From JAZKHE01 sp040385525 (GTDB lineage Bacteria > Bacteroidota > Bacteroidia > UBA4408), in assembly GCA_040385525.1 (NCBI GenBank), contig JAZKHE010000002.1:744001-808000 (forward strand): a stretch of 64,000 bases of DNA. Direction: 5' to 3'. The translations under genes were made by a program, and so were the position numbers. Below the pieces are notes generated by a model. That model searched no databases and was not told where the DNA came from. It worked only from the letters and a program-made list of their open reading frames with translations. Of this stretch, positions 36,167 through 46,800 are shown one piece after another. Position 1 is the first letter of the stretch, and the number at the start of each line of letters is the position of its first letter.

Positions 36167-37333
36167 ATGCGCCTTTTACTTGTTTTATTTTTTTGTACTA
36201 ATTTTTTAAGCCCTTCAAATGCTTTGCAAATTGATACATTAAACTATTATTCGTTACGAATAGAGCAAGGTTTGGGCTTCTTAATAAAAAATTATCCCGA
36301 TTATCCTGAGTTAAAAAATGCCAATCAAACTCAAGCTAGTTTTATTTTTCATACCAACGGAAAAAGAACTTGGCATAACGAATATAATTTTCCTTTAGTA
36401 GCTTTAAATGTTTTGCATACCAATAATGGGAATGATAGTGTTTTGGGCAGAAGTTATTCGTTTTTACCGAGCTTAATTTTCGAATCTAAAAAAGAAAAAA
36501 GACTTAAACATGAATTGGAAATTGGTACTGGATTTGCTTATTTTACTAAGTTTTATAACATTCAAAACAATATTCAAAATATTGTAATTGGATCAAAAAT
36601 AACAAACGCTACTCGGGTTGCATATCGATTAAAATATGACGTTTTACCTCGTTTAAATATTGGAGCTGGCGTAAGTTTTTCACATTTTTCAAACGGACAT
36701 TATCAATTGCCAAATGTTGGTGCAAATTTAATTCAGTTGAGTGTTTTCGCATCTTATTTACCCAATGGAAGAGGAACTAAATTTTGTAAAATTGATACTA
36801 CTAGAGCGACAGAAAAAAAATGGCGCTTTGTGGTTAAACCAACTTTTGGTATGCACGAATTTGGTGTTTCTACCAAGCCAACAGGAGGTGCAAAATATGC
36901 TGTTTATTCGTTAGCAACTTATTTTACAAAACGAACTACTTACAAGCATAATTGGCATTTAGGAATTGTTTCAAATCACTATACTAGTTTTTACGATTAC
37001 ATTGTTTTAAATCAGATTTATCCTAAAAATTATCGCTTAAATTCAAGCACTTTTTCTGTGCTAGCCGGACATGAGTTTATTATTGGCCATTTTGGTTTGG
37101 TAGCTCAAGTGGGAATTTATTTGTACAATCCTTTTTTCGTTAAACTTAGTAAAACGGGTAATTACAATTTTTCTAAAAAAATAGAGGCTGTTTTAAATAA
37201 CAGATTGGCTGTGCATTATTATTTTTATGACCCCTTAAAAACAACAAAAAATAAATTGTTTATTAGTTTAGGAATCAAAGCAAATTCTGCAACCGCCGAT
37301 TATTTTGACTACGGACTTGGTTTTGCTTTTTAA
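36167..37333 (+). CDS. acyloxyacyl hydrolase / PagL-like lipid A deacylase
   Basis: The 388-residue outer-membrane protein has a signal peptide (1-19) and beta-barrel-like alternating strands. The PagL active-site region is present as FSHFSNGHYQLPNVGANL, about residues 176-193, with the conserved His and Ser before the N-x-G motif. PagL removes the 3-O-linked acyl chain from lipid A. The protein is about twice the length of Pseudomonas PagL, as is usual for the Bacteroidota branch of this family (PF09411). Its stop overlaps that of the convergent gene by three bases. It sits beside an MsbA-like exporter, which fits a lipid A context. Confidence 0.84.
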   Translation: MRLLLVLFFCTNFLSPSNALQIDTLNYYSLRIEQGLGFLIKNYPDYPELKNANQTQASFIFHTNGKRTWHNEYNFPLVALNVLHTNNGNDSVLGRSYSFLPSLIFESKKEKRLKHELEIGTGFAYFTKFYNIQNNIQNIVIGSKITNATRVAYRLKYDVLPRLNIGAGVSFSHFSNGHYQLPNVGANLIQLSVFASYLPNGRGTKFCKIDTTRATEKKWRFVVKPTFGMHEFGVSTKPTGGAKYAVYSLATYFTKRTTYKHNWHLGIVSNHYTSFYDYIVLNQIYPKNYRLNSSTFSVLAGHEFIIGHFGLVAQVGIYLYNPFFVKLSKTGNYNFSKKIEAVLNNRLAVHYYFYDPLKTTKNKLFISLGIKANSATADYFDYGLGFAF

Positions 37334-38313
37334 TCAATACTAAAACTAACTATTTTGCCCTTTGCGCAGGCAGCATAATAAGTATTGTTGGTATGACTTA
37401 TACAGTTAATTGTATTTTTAGATTCTAAATAAAAAGTACCCCAATCTATTCCATTGTTTAAGCTGTAAGTTATTATTCCGTTTGTTCCTCCGCAAATAAT
37501 TGTGTTTTTGTTAGCATAAATACAAGTATAGTTTTTTCTGTTGAGATTAGCTTTGTTTGGTTTTTGAATGGTTTCCCAATTCAAACCTCTATCAGCGGTT
37601 TTATAAATTCCTCCGTTGTAACCACAAACCCAAGTTAAGTTTAAATATGAAGTTATTCCAATAAAAAAGTCGCCATTAATAGAACAAGGTTCGTAGGTTT
37701 CGCCACTATTGGTGGTTTTATAAATAACGCCATTAGCGCAATACAAACCTTCTTGTTTGTTATAATAATATAAGTCGCTTAAAGCATGATTAAACTCGTA
37801 GTATTTGTAGCCAAAATTGTTGTTGTATAATTTAAAAGTACTGCCTTTTTCATAATTGTTGCCCGAAACAACTGCACCAAAGGTAGAATCCACAAAAAAA
37901 AGTTTGCGAATACTTAATGTCATTTCTGGATATGGTTTTGAGTAATTTTCATCTTTCCAGGTTTTTCCTCCATCTTTAGTTTTAAGCATTAACAATTTGT
38001 CGCCACCACAAAATCCAATCGATTTAGTAGAGAAATTAATAGTATAGAGGCAAAATTCGTTGTTTTCGTAAATTTTTGTCCAGTTTTTGCCTTTATCAGT
38101 AGATAAACTTAAAAAACCACTTTTGTTAGGAATTCCTCCGCAAGCAAACCAAGTTGAATCATTTAAAAAGTAAATCGATTGAATTGTAGTCTCGGAAGAA
38201 CCAATCAAAAACTCTTGTTTTGGGTAAAATTGACTCGTTTTTTTGCATGAAATAGTGATTGCCAAGCCAATTAGCAAAAAAATAAAGTTGTAATGCTTAG
38301 AAAACAAAGGCAT
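37330..38313 (-). CDS. YCF48-like beta-propeller lipoprotein
   Basis: This 327-residue protein has a lipoprotein signal (FLLIGLAITISC, lipobox Cys23). Its repeats are of the type KTKDGGKTWKD, KTTNSGETYEP, KTADRGLNWET and SLNNGIDWGTF, the BNR/YCF48-like sialidase-propeller repeat, about five blades over residues 45-320. Such propellers typically serve as scaffolds or chaperones. It overlaps the end of the convergent PagL-like gene by three bases, and no functional partner is evident. Confidence 0.8.
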   Translation of the reverse strand: MPLFSKHYNFIFLLIGLAITISCKKTSQFYPKQEFLIGSSETTIQSIYFLNDSTWFACGGIPNKSGFLSLSTDKGKNWTKIYENNEFCLYTINFSTKSIGFCGGDKLLMLKTKDGGKTWKDENYSKPYPEMTLSIRKLFFVDSTFGAVVSGNNYEKGSTFKLYNNNFGYKYYEFNHALSDLYYYNKQEGLYCANGVIYKTTNSGETYEPCSINGDFFIGITSYLNLTWVCGYNGGIYKTADRGLNWETIQKPNKANLNRKNYTCIYANKNTIICGGTNGIITYSLNNGIDWGTFYLESKNTINCISHTNNTYYAACAKGKIVSFSID

Positions 38314-38347
38314 AAATGATTATTTTTACAAAACTATTAAAAAAGTC

Positions 38348-38377
38348 TTGCAGAATAAAAAAAGGTCGTTATCTTTG
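38348..38377 (+). promoter_or_regulatory. Bacteroidota-type promoter of rpmH
   Basis: TTG at 38348-38350 (-33), a 19-base spacer and TATCTTTG at 38370-38377 (-7) match the Bacteroidota primary-sigma consensus TTG-N19-21-TAnnTTTG exactly. Start of transcription would be near 38384, leaving a leader of about 60 bases before rpmH. Confidence 0.75.
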
Positions 38378-38442
38378 CAGTCCGATTTTAGAAATAATAG
38401 AAATAACAGGCAACTGTTGTAAAACCATAAAAAAAAACTGAA

Positions 38443-38601
38443 ATGAAAAGAACGTTTCAACCATCGCAACGCAAAAGAAGAAATAAACACGGTTTCCGTG
38501 AGCGTATGTCTACTGCAAACGGTAGAAGATTATTATCTGCACGTAGAAGAAAAGGTCGTAAAAAATTAAGTGTTTCTGACGAGAAATTACATAAAAGATA
38601 G
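38443..38601 (+). CDS. rpmH: 50S ribosomal protein L34
   Basis: A 52-residue, strongly basic protein, MKRTFQPSQRKRRNKHGFRE to KLHKR, that matches L34 along its length. It is a component of the large ribosomal subunit. It has its own exact promoter upstream and a strong hairpin terminator downstream, so it is transcribed alone. The partner genes often found with it (rnpA, dnaA) are not in the window. Confidence 0.97.
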   Translation: MKRTFQPSQRKRRNKHGFRERMSTANGRRLLSARRRKGRKKLSVSDEKLHKR

Positions 38602-38624
38602 TATTATTTTTCTTTGTTCATATT

Positions 38625-38656
38625 AAATGCTACTTTAACGAGTAGCATTTTTTTTT
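38625..38656 (+). terminator. rho-independent terminator of rpmH
   Basis: AAATGCTACT (38625-38634) and AGTAGCATTT (38641-38650) are perfect inverted arms around a TTAACG loop. They run into a T-tract to 38656, 23 bases after the rpmH stop. This is a textbook intrinsic terminator. Confidence 0.9.
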
Positions 38657-38662
38657 ATTTCA

Positions 38663-39379
38663 ATGAAAATTTTAATAAGTCTGTTGTTCGTTTTTTGTTC
38701 TCTTTTTGTAAGAGCGCAAAATCTTGTAAAAGACAATAGCTTTGAAAAAAAAGTACAGTCCATAACCTTAAAGCAAGGGTCGCCACCGCCATTACCTTGC
38801 GAAAATTTTAAATCGAAGCGCCCATCTTCGGTAAATTCAAAAAAAATACATTATAGTTATTATCCAAAACCCGAAGCTGTTGATGGTTTTAGATACGCTT
38901 CTTTATTGGTAAAATCTAAAAATAGTAAGGAGTACAGCGCCAACGCAATAAAATTAACGCTTTGCGAACCATTGCAAAAAGATTCCGTTTACCAGTTTTC
39001 AATAAAAGTTTTGGGTGAACCAAATGTGCAATACAGCGAAATTCCATTTCAGGTATTGTTATGTAATAATTGTAAAGAATCAGAAGAAAAAGGCTGGAAA
39101 AACAATCCTTCAATGGTTCAATTTTTACCAACAAATGAGTTAATTTTTTCTCAAACTTGGACAGAATTAAAAGGTTTTTACAAAGCTTTTGGCGGCGAAA
39201 AATTTGTTATGATTTATAATTTTAAGCCAGGAAAAAAAACAAAAATTCAAAATATTGAACACAAAAACGAAGGCAATTATGTTGTTTATGTTGACGATGT
39301 TAAGTTGTATTTAAATAATAAAAACATAAACTGTTTGCCTCAAAAACAGCGAAAAAAGAATGTGCCAAAGTTTCAATAA
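38663..39379 (+). CDS. secreted hypothetical protein with jelly-roll/CBM-like character
   Basis: The 238-residue product has a signal peptide (MKILISLLFVFCSLFVRAQ) and opens with NLVKDNSFEKKV, a start typical of carbohydrate-binding-like jelly rolls. It shows alternating beta-strand segments (YASLLVKSKNS, VYQFSIKVLG, KFVMIYNF) and an ending VVYVDDVKLYL that matches the last strand of such folds. It contains several Cys residues (PCENF, LCEPL, CNNCKES). The ligand is unknown. It converges on the NDH-2 gene with four bases between the stops. Confidence 0.68.
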   Translation: MKILISLLFVFCSLFVRAQNLVKDNSFEKKVQSITLKQGSPPPLPCENFKSKRPSSVNSKKIHYSYYPKPEAVDGFRYASLLVKSKNSKEYSANAIKLTLCEPLQKDSVYQFSIKVLGEPNVQYSEIPFQVLLCNNCKESEEKGWKNNPSMVQFLPTNELIFSQTWTELKGFYKAFGGEKFVMIYNFKPGKKTKIQNIEHKNEGNYVVYVDDVKLYLNNKNINCLPQKQRKKNVPKFQ

Positions 39380-39383
39380 ATTG

Positions 39384-40643
39384 TTATTCTTTTTTCTCTT
39401 TTGTTTTTAAAATTAATCGTAACGATTGATCGTAAGTAACATAGTTCCAAAGCCAATTTATAAAAACTAACAATTTATTTTTTACTCCTAAAATCGACAT
39501 TAGGTGTAAAAACATCCAAACTAACCAAGCAAAAAAACCTTGAAACTTAATCCAAGGTAAATCAACTACAGCAAGGTTTCTACCAATAGTTGCCATAGAG
39601 CCTAAATCTTTAAATTGAAACTCTTTAAGCGGAAGATTTTGTTCTAAACTAATTAAATTTTTAGCCAAAAGTTTACCTTGTTGAATGGCTGGTTGCGCCA
39701 TTTGCGGATGCCCGTTTGGATATTTTTCCGATTCCATAATTGCGCAGTCGCCAAGCGCAAAAATGCAATCAGAATTCAGTAACAAATTATTTTGATTTAC
39801 TTTTAATCGACCTCCTTTTCCATAAACCGATTCTGGTAAGCCATTAATTTTATTGGCTTTTACACCAGCTGCCCAAATTAATGTTTTGGTGTTTACTTTT
39901 TCTCCAGAGCCTAATAAAACAAAGTTACCGTCATAATCTTTTACCTGAGTGCTACACAAAACTTTTACACCTAGTTTTTCTAAATATTCTTGCGACTTTT
40001 TTGCTGAAACCTCACTCATCACGTTAAGTGTTTTAGGTGCAGCTTCAATTAGAAAAATTTTCATTTCCGAAAAATTAATTTCAGGATAATCTTTTGGTAA
40101 AACATGTTTTTTCATTTCGGCTAAGGTGCCTGCTACTTCAACTCCAGTGGGTCCACCACCAACAATAACAATATTTAATAAAGCATTTTTTTCTTCTTCG
40201 TTTTTTGCTGTAAGCGAATCTTCAAGGTTTTGCAAAAGCTTATTGCGTAGTTGCATGGCTTCTGTTGTAGATTTCATGGGGTAGCCGTACTTTTCAATAT
40301 TTTGCATTCCAAAATAATTGGTGTCGGCACCAATAGCTATTACAATGTAATCGTAGCTAAAATCGCCAATAGTGGTTTTAATTATTTTGTTGTTCGAGTC
40401 AATTTTTGTTACCTCGGCAACTCTAATCTTTAAATTTTTATTTTGAAAAAGTTTTCTAAGCGGAAAAGAAATGGAACTAGGTTCTAATCCAGAAGTTGCC
40501 ACCTGATAAAATAAGGGTTGAAACTGATGATAATTGTTTTTATCAATTAGCGTAACTTCAAACAAATTAGATTTACAAAGTTTGTTTGCTAATTCAATTC
40601 CAGCAAAACCTCCGCCAACAATTATTACTTTTTTCTTTTCCAT
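39384..40643 (-). CDS. ndh: type II NADH dehydrogenase (NDH-2)
   Basis: This 419-residue flavoprotein has the FAD-binding GGGFAGIE (about 9-16), the NAD-binding IVIVGGGPTGVE (about 157-168) and the quinone-site region with AQPAIQQG. The amphipathic C-terminus (FFAWLVWMFLHLMS... FINWLWNYVTYDQ) anchors it to the inner membrane. It passes electrons from NADH to quinone without pumping protons. Length is normal. It is divergent from the giant adhesin across a 200-base AT-rich gap. Confidence 0.93.
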   Translation of the reverse strand: MEKKKVIIVGGGFAGIELANKLCKSNLFEVTLIDKNNYHQFQPLFYQVATSGLEPSSISFPLRKLFQNKNLKIRVAEVTKIDSNNKIIKTTIGDFSYDYIVIAIGADTNYFGMQNIEKYGYPMKSTTEAMQLRNKLLQNLEDSLTAKNEEEKNALLNIVIVGGGPTGVEVAGTLAEMKKHVLPKDYPEINFSEMKIFLIEAAPKTLNVMSEVSAKKSQEYLEKLGVKVLCSTQVKDYDGNFVLLGSGEKVNTKTLIWAAGVKANKINGLPESVYGKGGRLKVNQNNLLLNSDCIFALGDCAIMESEKYPNGHPQMAQPAIQQGKLLAKNLISLEQNLPLKEFQFKDLGSMATIGRNLAVVDLPWIKFQGFFAWLVWMFLHLMSILGVKNKLLVFINWLWNYVTYDQSLRLILKTKEKKE

Positions 40644-40840
40644 AACTTAATAATAATTTCTCCGTACAACTTAACTAGTTTTTGATAAACAATATCAAAA
40701 TTAGTAGTTTAATATTTACGCAAAGTTATAGATTATTAAATGTGTTAAAAAAAACTACCCTTATAGTTAATATTTAAACGACAAAACTTGTTTATGATAA
40801 ATGTTTTTTACATATATTTATAGAGATTTATACGCGACAG

Positions 40841-43800
40841 ATGAGACAAAGGCTACTACTACTTTTTTTACTGCTATTTTTTGGGCAAAAATTAATGGCG
40901 CAATGCCCATCTCCTTGTGCAACGGGTGTGCCTTCTTTTACAGCAAATTTAACAGGTAAGCCTGATAGTATTTGGACGTCTGTTGCTTCTTCTAGAAGTA
41001 AAGGTACTGCAACTGGTTCTTGTACTCAGGGTTGTTGTGGAAATGGAGATAATTGCCATCAAATAAATATTACGTTAGACGTTAACGCTGTTGGTATTAA
41101 ATTTGATATTATTGGTAGTGGCTTAGGTAACGTAACTTACCAAATAAATTGTGGAGACCCAATTGATTTTGATAGAGATGCAGTTATTTGTTTAACAGGT
41201 GTTGGCCCTCATAAGCTTACATTTTGCAAGCCAGGTGATAATGAGTTTGGTTATAAAGTGAGTTCTGTGGCTAAGCCAACATCAGGTACTGATGTAATTG
41301 TAAGTAACGAATGTATAGGGAGGCCTATCGCTAGTGGTTTTGTTACAAGCTCAACAACGTGGAATTCAATTTCCCCAGGTGCTTCGGGTGCTTTTAATTC
41401 TTATTTATCGTGTACAAGCGGTTGTTTAAGTCCTTTGGTAGCAGCTCCCGGCGGAGCAACTCCTCCTCCAAATATTTCTTTTCAAATTTGTGGTAAACCT
41501 GCTGCTGTTTGTAGTGTTCCTAGTGTTTGTGATACTGTAACGGTTACTTTTAGACCTGAATTATTCGCTGCAATTACGCCAGTCGATCCCTCTATTTGTT
41601 TTCCTGCAACTACAAGATTATTAACTGTTACAGCTACAGGTGGTACTCCGCCTTATAAATATAGTTGGAATACAGTTCCTGTTCAAACAACAAGAATTGC
41701 AACTGTCACAAGTGGAAATTTTACTGTAACAGTTTCTGATGGCACAATTTGCGCGCCAGCAACAGCGAGTGTTACAGTTACTACATTTTTGTCATCAATA
41801 ACTGCAAATGCAGGGGCAAATGTCTCGGTTTGCGAATCATTACCAAATGCTGTGCTTAGTGGTTCGGTAACGGGTACAACAACCGGAATTTGGTCTGGCG
41901 GGGGCGGAAGTTTTAGCCCGAGTATAACTACATTAGCCAATGTAACTTATACCCCAACTGCTGGAGAGGTTACCGCAGGCTTTGTAGATTTAACACTTAC
42001 TACAACAAACAATGGAACTTGTCCTCCTGCGTCAGATGTAATGCGGGTAATTTTTAATAGAATACCTGGTGCTTCTGCAGCTATTACTCCAATTGCTTGT
42101 AAAGGATTATTAACTGGTGCAGCAAATGCCCAAGCATCTGGTTCTGCACCATTCACATATAGTTGGAGTACAGGTTCAACAAATCAAGCCATAACAGGTT
42201 TGGGTGTAGGCTCATATACCTTAACCGTTAGAGATAACAATGGTTGTAGAAACACTTCCGTTGCTGTAATAACTGAACCTGCTACATTTTTAATTGGGTC
42301 AATAAGTACCGTTATTTCAGCTGGCTGTGATGGAGGTTTTTTAGGAACAACTGTTAATGGTGGTGTTCCTGGTTATACATACTCGTGGGTAAAGAGTACG
42401 GCTACAAATCAAATTGCATCAAGCCCCTCTATTTCTGGTTTGTATGCTGGTAATTATACTGTTACTATTACAGATGCTGCTGGCTGTCAAGCTATTGCAA
42501 ACAGGGATGTTTTGGCTGACCCTCCTTTTATTACAACACCTACAATTACTCATGTTAATTGTTTTGGAGAATCAAATGGAAGTATTTCGCTATTAACAAC
42601 TGGTGGTAAAACTCCATATAGTTATGTTTGGAATGGAGGAGCCGCATCAACAGTAACTTCTGTAAGTGGTTTAGCGGCTGGTAATAATACAATTGTGATT
42701 AGTGATAATGGAGGTTGTGATACTACAATATTTATAACTATCACTCAGCCCACAGATTTAGTAGTAGATATAATAAATGCTCGAGATATACAATGTACCG
42801 CTAAGCCCGGCGAAGCCACAGCAACAGCTGCAGGCGGAACATCCGCTTATAGTTTTTTATGGAGTAACGGAGCAACCACAGCAAGTATTACAGGGTTAAC
42901 AGTAGCTAATACTTATGTTGTAACCTTAACAGACAGTCATGGTTGTAAAAAAGTCGATAGTCAAATAATAAATTTAATTCCAGTAATAACATTTACGCCA
43001 GTTGTAGTTAATGTAAATTGTTTTGGTGAGAGTACAGGCTCAATAGCATTAACAGGGGTTTCTGGCGGAGCAGGAACATTAACGTATACATGGTCGCCTG
43101 TAGCGGGTAGTGGAACTTCAATAACAGGATTAGGCGCAGCCAATTATTTTGTTCGTATAGATGATGCAAATAGTTGTACTACAACATACACAGCAACTGT
43201 AACACAGCCATTGGCACCATTAAGTATAAGTACATTTAGCTCTGTAAATGTGGCATGTTTTGGTGGAAATACAGGCTCAGCAAGTTTAACAGTAGCTGGC
43301 GGAACAAGCACATATACTTATGCTTGGACAGGTGGAGTATCAACAACATCAACAGCAACGGGTTTAATCGCGGGTACTTATGTAGCTACTATTACCGATA
43401 GCAAAGGATGTAAAATAACACAAAGTTTTACAATAACAGAACCCACAGATTTAGTAGTAGATATAATAAATGCTCGAGATATACAATGTACCGCTAAGCC
43501 CGGCGAAGCCACAGCAACAGCTGCAGGCGGAACATCCGCTTATAGTTTTTTATGGAGTAACGGAGCAACCACAGCAAGTATTACAGGGTTAACAGTAGCT
43601 AATACTTATGTTGTAACCTTAACAGACAGTCATGGTTGTAAAAAAGTCGATAGTCAAATAATAAATTTAATTCCAGTAATAACATTTACGCCAGTTGTAG
43701 TTAATGTAAATTGTTTTGGTGAGAGTACAGGCTCAATAGCATTAACAGGGGTTTCTGGCGGAGCAGGAACATTAACGTATACATGGTCGCCTGTAGCGGG

Positions 43801-46800
43801 TAGTGGAACTTCAATAACAGGATTAGGCGCAGCCAATTATTTTGTTCGTATAGATGATGCAAATAGTTGTACTACAACATACACAGCAACTGTAACACAG
43901 CCATTGGCACCATTAAGTATAAGTACATTTAGCTCTGTAAATGTGGCATGTTTTGGTGGAAATACAGGCTCAGCAAGTTTAACAGTAGCTGGCGGAACAA
44001 GCACATATACTTATGCTTGGACAGGTGGAGTATCAACAACATCAACAGCAACGGGTTTAATCGCGGGTACTTATGTAGCTACTATTACCGATAGCAAAGG
44101 ATGTAAAATAACACAAAGTTTTACAATAACAGAACCAACCGATTTAGTTGTAGATATAATAAACGCAAGAGATATTCAATGTACCGCTAAGCCCGGCGAA
44201 GCCACAGCCACCGCAGCAGGCGGAACATCCGCTTATAGTTTTTTATGGAGTAACGGAGCAACAACAGCAAGTATTACAGGGTTAACAGTGGCTGGAAGTT
44301 ACGTTGTAACACTTACAGATAGTCATGGTTGTAAAGAAGAAGCTACTCAGATAATAAATTTAATACCAGTAATTACGTTTACACCAAACATTATAGATGT
44401 ACTTTGTTTTGGGGAGAATACAGGGTCAATAGATTTAGTTGGTGTAGGCGGAGGAAGCACAGTTAGTTCACCATTAAGTTACACCTGGTCACCAGTTGTA
44501 GGAAGCGGAACATCAATAGCAGGTTTAGGAGCGGCAACTTATTTTGTTCGTATAGTTGATGAAAATAGCTGCGTTACAACCTACAGCGCGGCGGTAACAC
44601 AGCCAGTCGCACCATTAAGTATAAGTACTTTTAGTTCAGTTAATGTAGCTTGTTTTGGCGAGCCTACCGGTTCTGCTTCAGTAACAGTGGCAGGGGGAAC
44701 AAGTACATATACTTATGTATGGTCAGGTAGTACATCAACTGAGTCAACCGCAACAGGATTAATAGCAGGAACTTATGTTGCAACTATTACCGATAGTAAT
44801 GGATGTAAAATCACACAAAGTTTTACAATTACAGAGCCCACAGATTTAGTTTTAGATATTGTAAATGCACGAGATATACAGTGTACTGCTAAGCCCGGAG
44901 AAGCCACAGCCACCGCAGCAGGCGGAACATCAGCCTATAGTTTTTTATGGAGTAACGGAGCAACCACAGCTAGTATAACTGGGTTAACAGTGGCTGGAAG
45001 TTACGTTGTAACACTTACAGATAGTCATGGTTGTAAAGAAGAAGCTACTCAGATAATAAATTTAATACCAGTAATTACGTTTACACCAAACATTATAGAT
45101 GTACTTTGTTTTGGGGAGAATACAGGGTCAATAGATTTAGTTGGTGTAGGCGGAGGAAGCACAGTTAGTTCACCATTAAGTTACACCTGGTCACCAGTTG
45201 TAGGAAGCGGAACATCAATAGCAGGTTTAGGAGCGGCAACTTATTTTGTTCGTATAGTTGATGAAAATAGCTGCGTTACAACCTACAGCGCGGCGGTAAC
45301 ACAGCCAGTCGCACCATTAAGTATAAGTACTTTTAGTTCAGTTAATGTAGCTTGTTTTGGCGAGCCTACCGGTTCTGCTTCAGTAACAGTGGCAGGGGGA
45401 ACAAGTACATATACTTATGTTTGGTCAGGTAGTGCATCAACCGAATCTACTGCGACAGGATTAATCGTAGGAACTTATGTCGCTACTATTACCGATAGCA
45501 ACGGATGTAGTATAACTCAGAGTTTTGATGTAACTGAGCCTACTTCAATAACAGCAAGTATTGTAAATGCCGTAAACATAAATTGTGCTGACGTTGCAGA
45601 TGGTAGGATGTCAGTAAGCGCTAACGGAGGAACAGGAGCTTTAAGTTACTTATGGTCACCATTAGGACAAACAACTGCTACAATTACGGGCCTTTCTGCA
45701 GGGCCTAGTTTTCCTGCTGGAGGAGTTTATAGTTTAACAGTTAGCGACGAAAATGCTTGTTTTGTAGATTTAACGCAAACTTTAACTGTAAATCCATTGT
45801 TAATTACAACATTATCTGCGCCACCAGCAACAATTTGTTTTGGAGCTGAAACAGGAGCAATAGACATAACTACAAGTGGTGGAATTGGAGCTATCCATGA
45901 TTATTTGTGGTTACCTACAGGAGAAACAACTGAAGATATTGCAGATTTACCAGTTGGAACCTACACAGCAATTATAACAGATGATTTGGGTTGCGATGAT
46001 ACTCTTTCTGTTGTTATAAGTCAGTTTCCTAATATTACAATAACAACAACAATTCTAACAACCAATACCAGTTGTGTTGTTCCATATAACGGTATTGCAA
46101 CGGTTACAGCATCGGATATTTTGACAAATACATTTACTTATTTGTGGGATGCTGATGCGGGGTCTCAATCTAATGCAGCTGCTACTGGCTTAAGAGGTGG
46201 AGCTTATACAGTTGTTGCAACTAATGATGCTACAGGTTGTACGGAACAAGCGTCTATTTTAATGACAGATAGTGATGGACCAGTGGTTGATATAATAGGA
46301 TCTGATAATTTACGCTGTTTTAATGATGGAACAGGATCTGCATTTGCAACTGCCATTCCTTCTGGATTTGAACCTATTGCAACTTATGAATGGATAAATG
46401 TTACAGACCCAACAAGCTATGTAGTTGTAGCTACAGGAGTAACAACAGTAACTAGCTTAACAGCGGGTAAATATATTTTTAAAGTAACTGATGATGGTTT
46501 TTGTGTTGATGCAGATTCAATTACAATTACACAACCATCTAATTTAACAGCATTTACAAGTCAAGGAATAATTAAGTGCTTTGGAGAATCAACAGATGCT
46601 AGTGTTTTAGCTTTTGGAGGTATAACTCCTTATTCTTATGCTTGGGATAACCCCGGAGCATCAACCGATTTAAGTGTAACAGGTTTGTTAGTGGGCACTT
46701 ACAATGTAAGTGTTACCGATTTAAATACTTGTACCGTTATAAAAAAAATAGTACTTGATGAACCTACTGATGTATTATTTACTACAAATACGTTTAGAGA

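Noticed and set aside
42961..43836. Two identical 60-codon antisense ORFs (42961-43143 and 43654-43836)
   Set aside because: They lie exactly 693 bases apart in the duplicated block of the adhesin and are mirror frames of it; their identity only reflects the DNA duplication.
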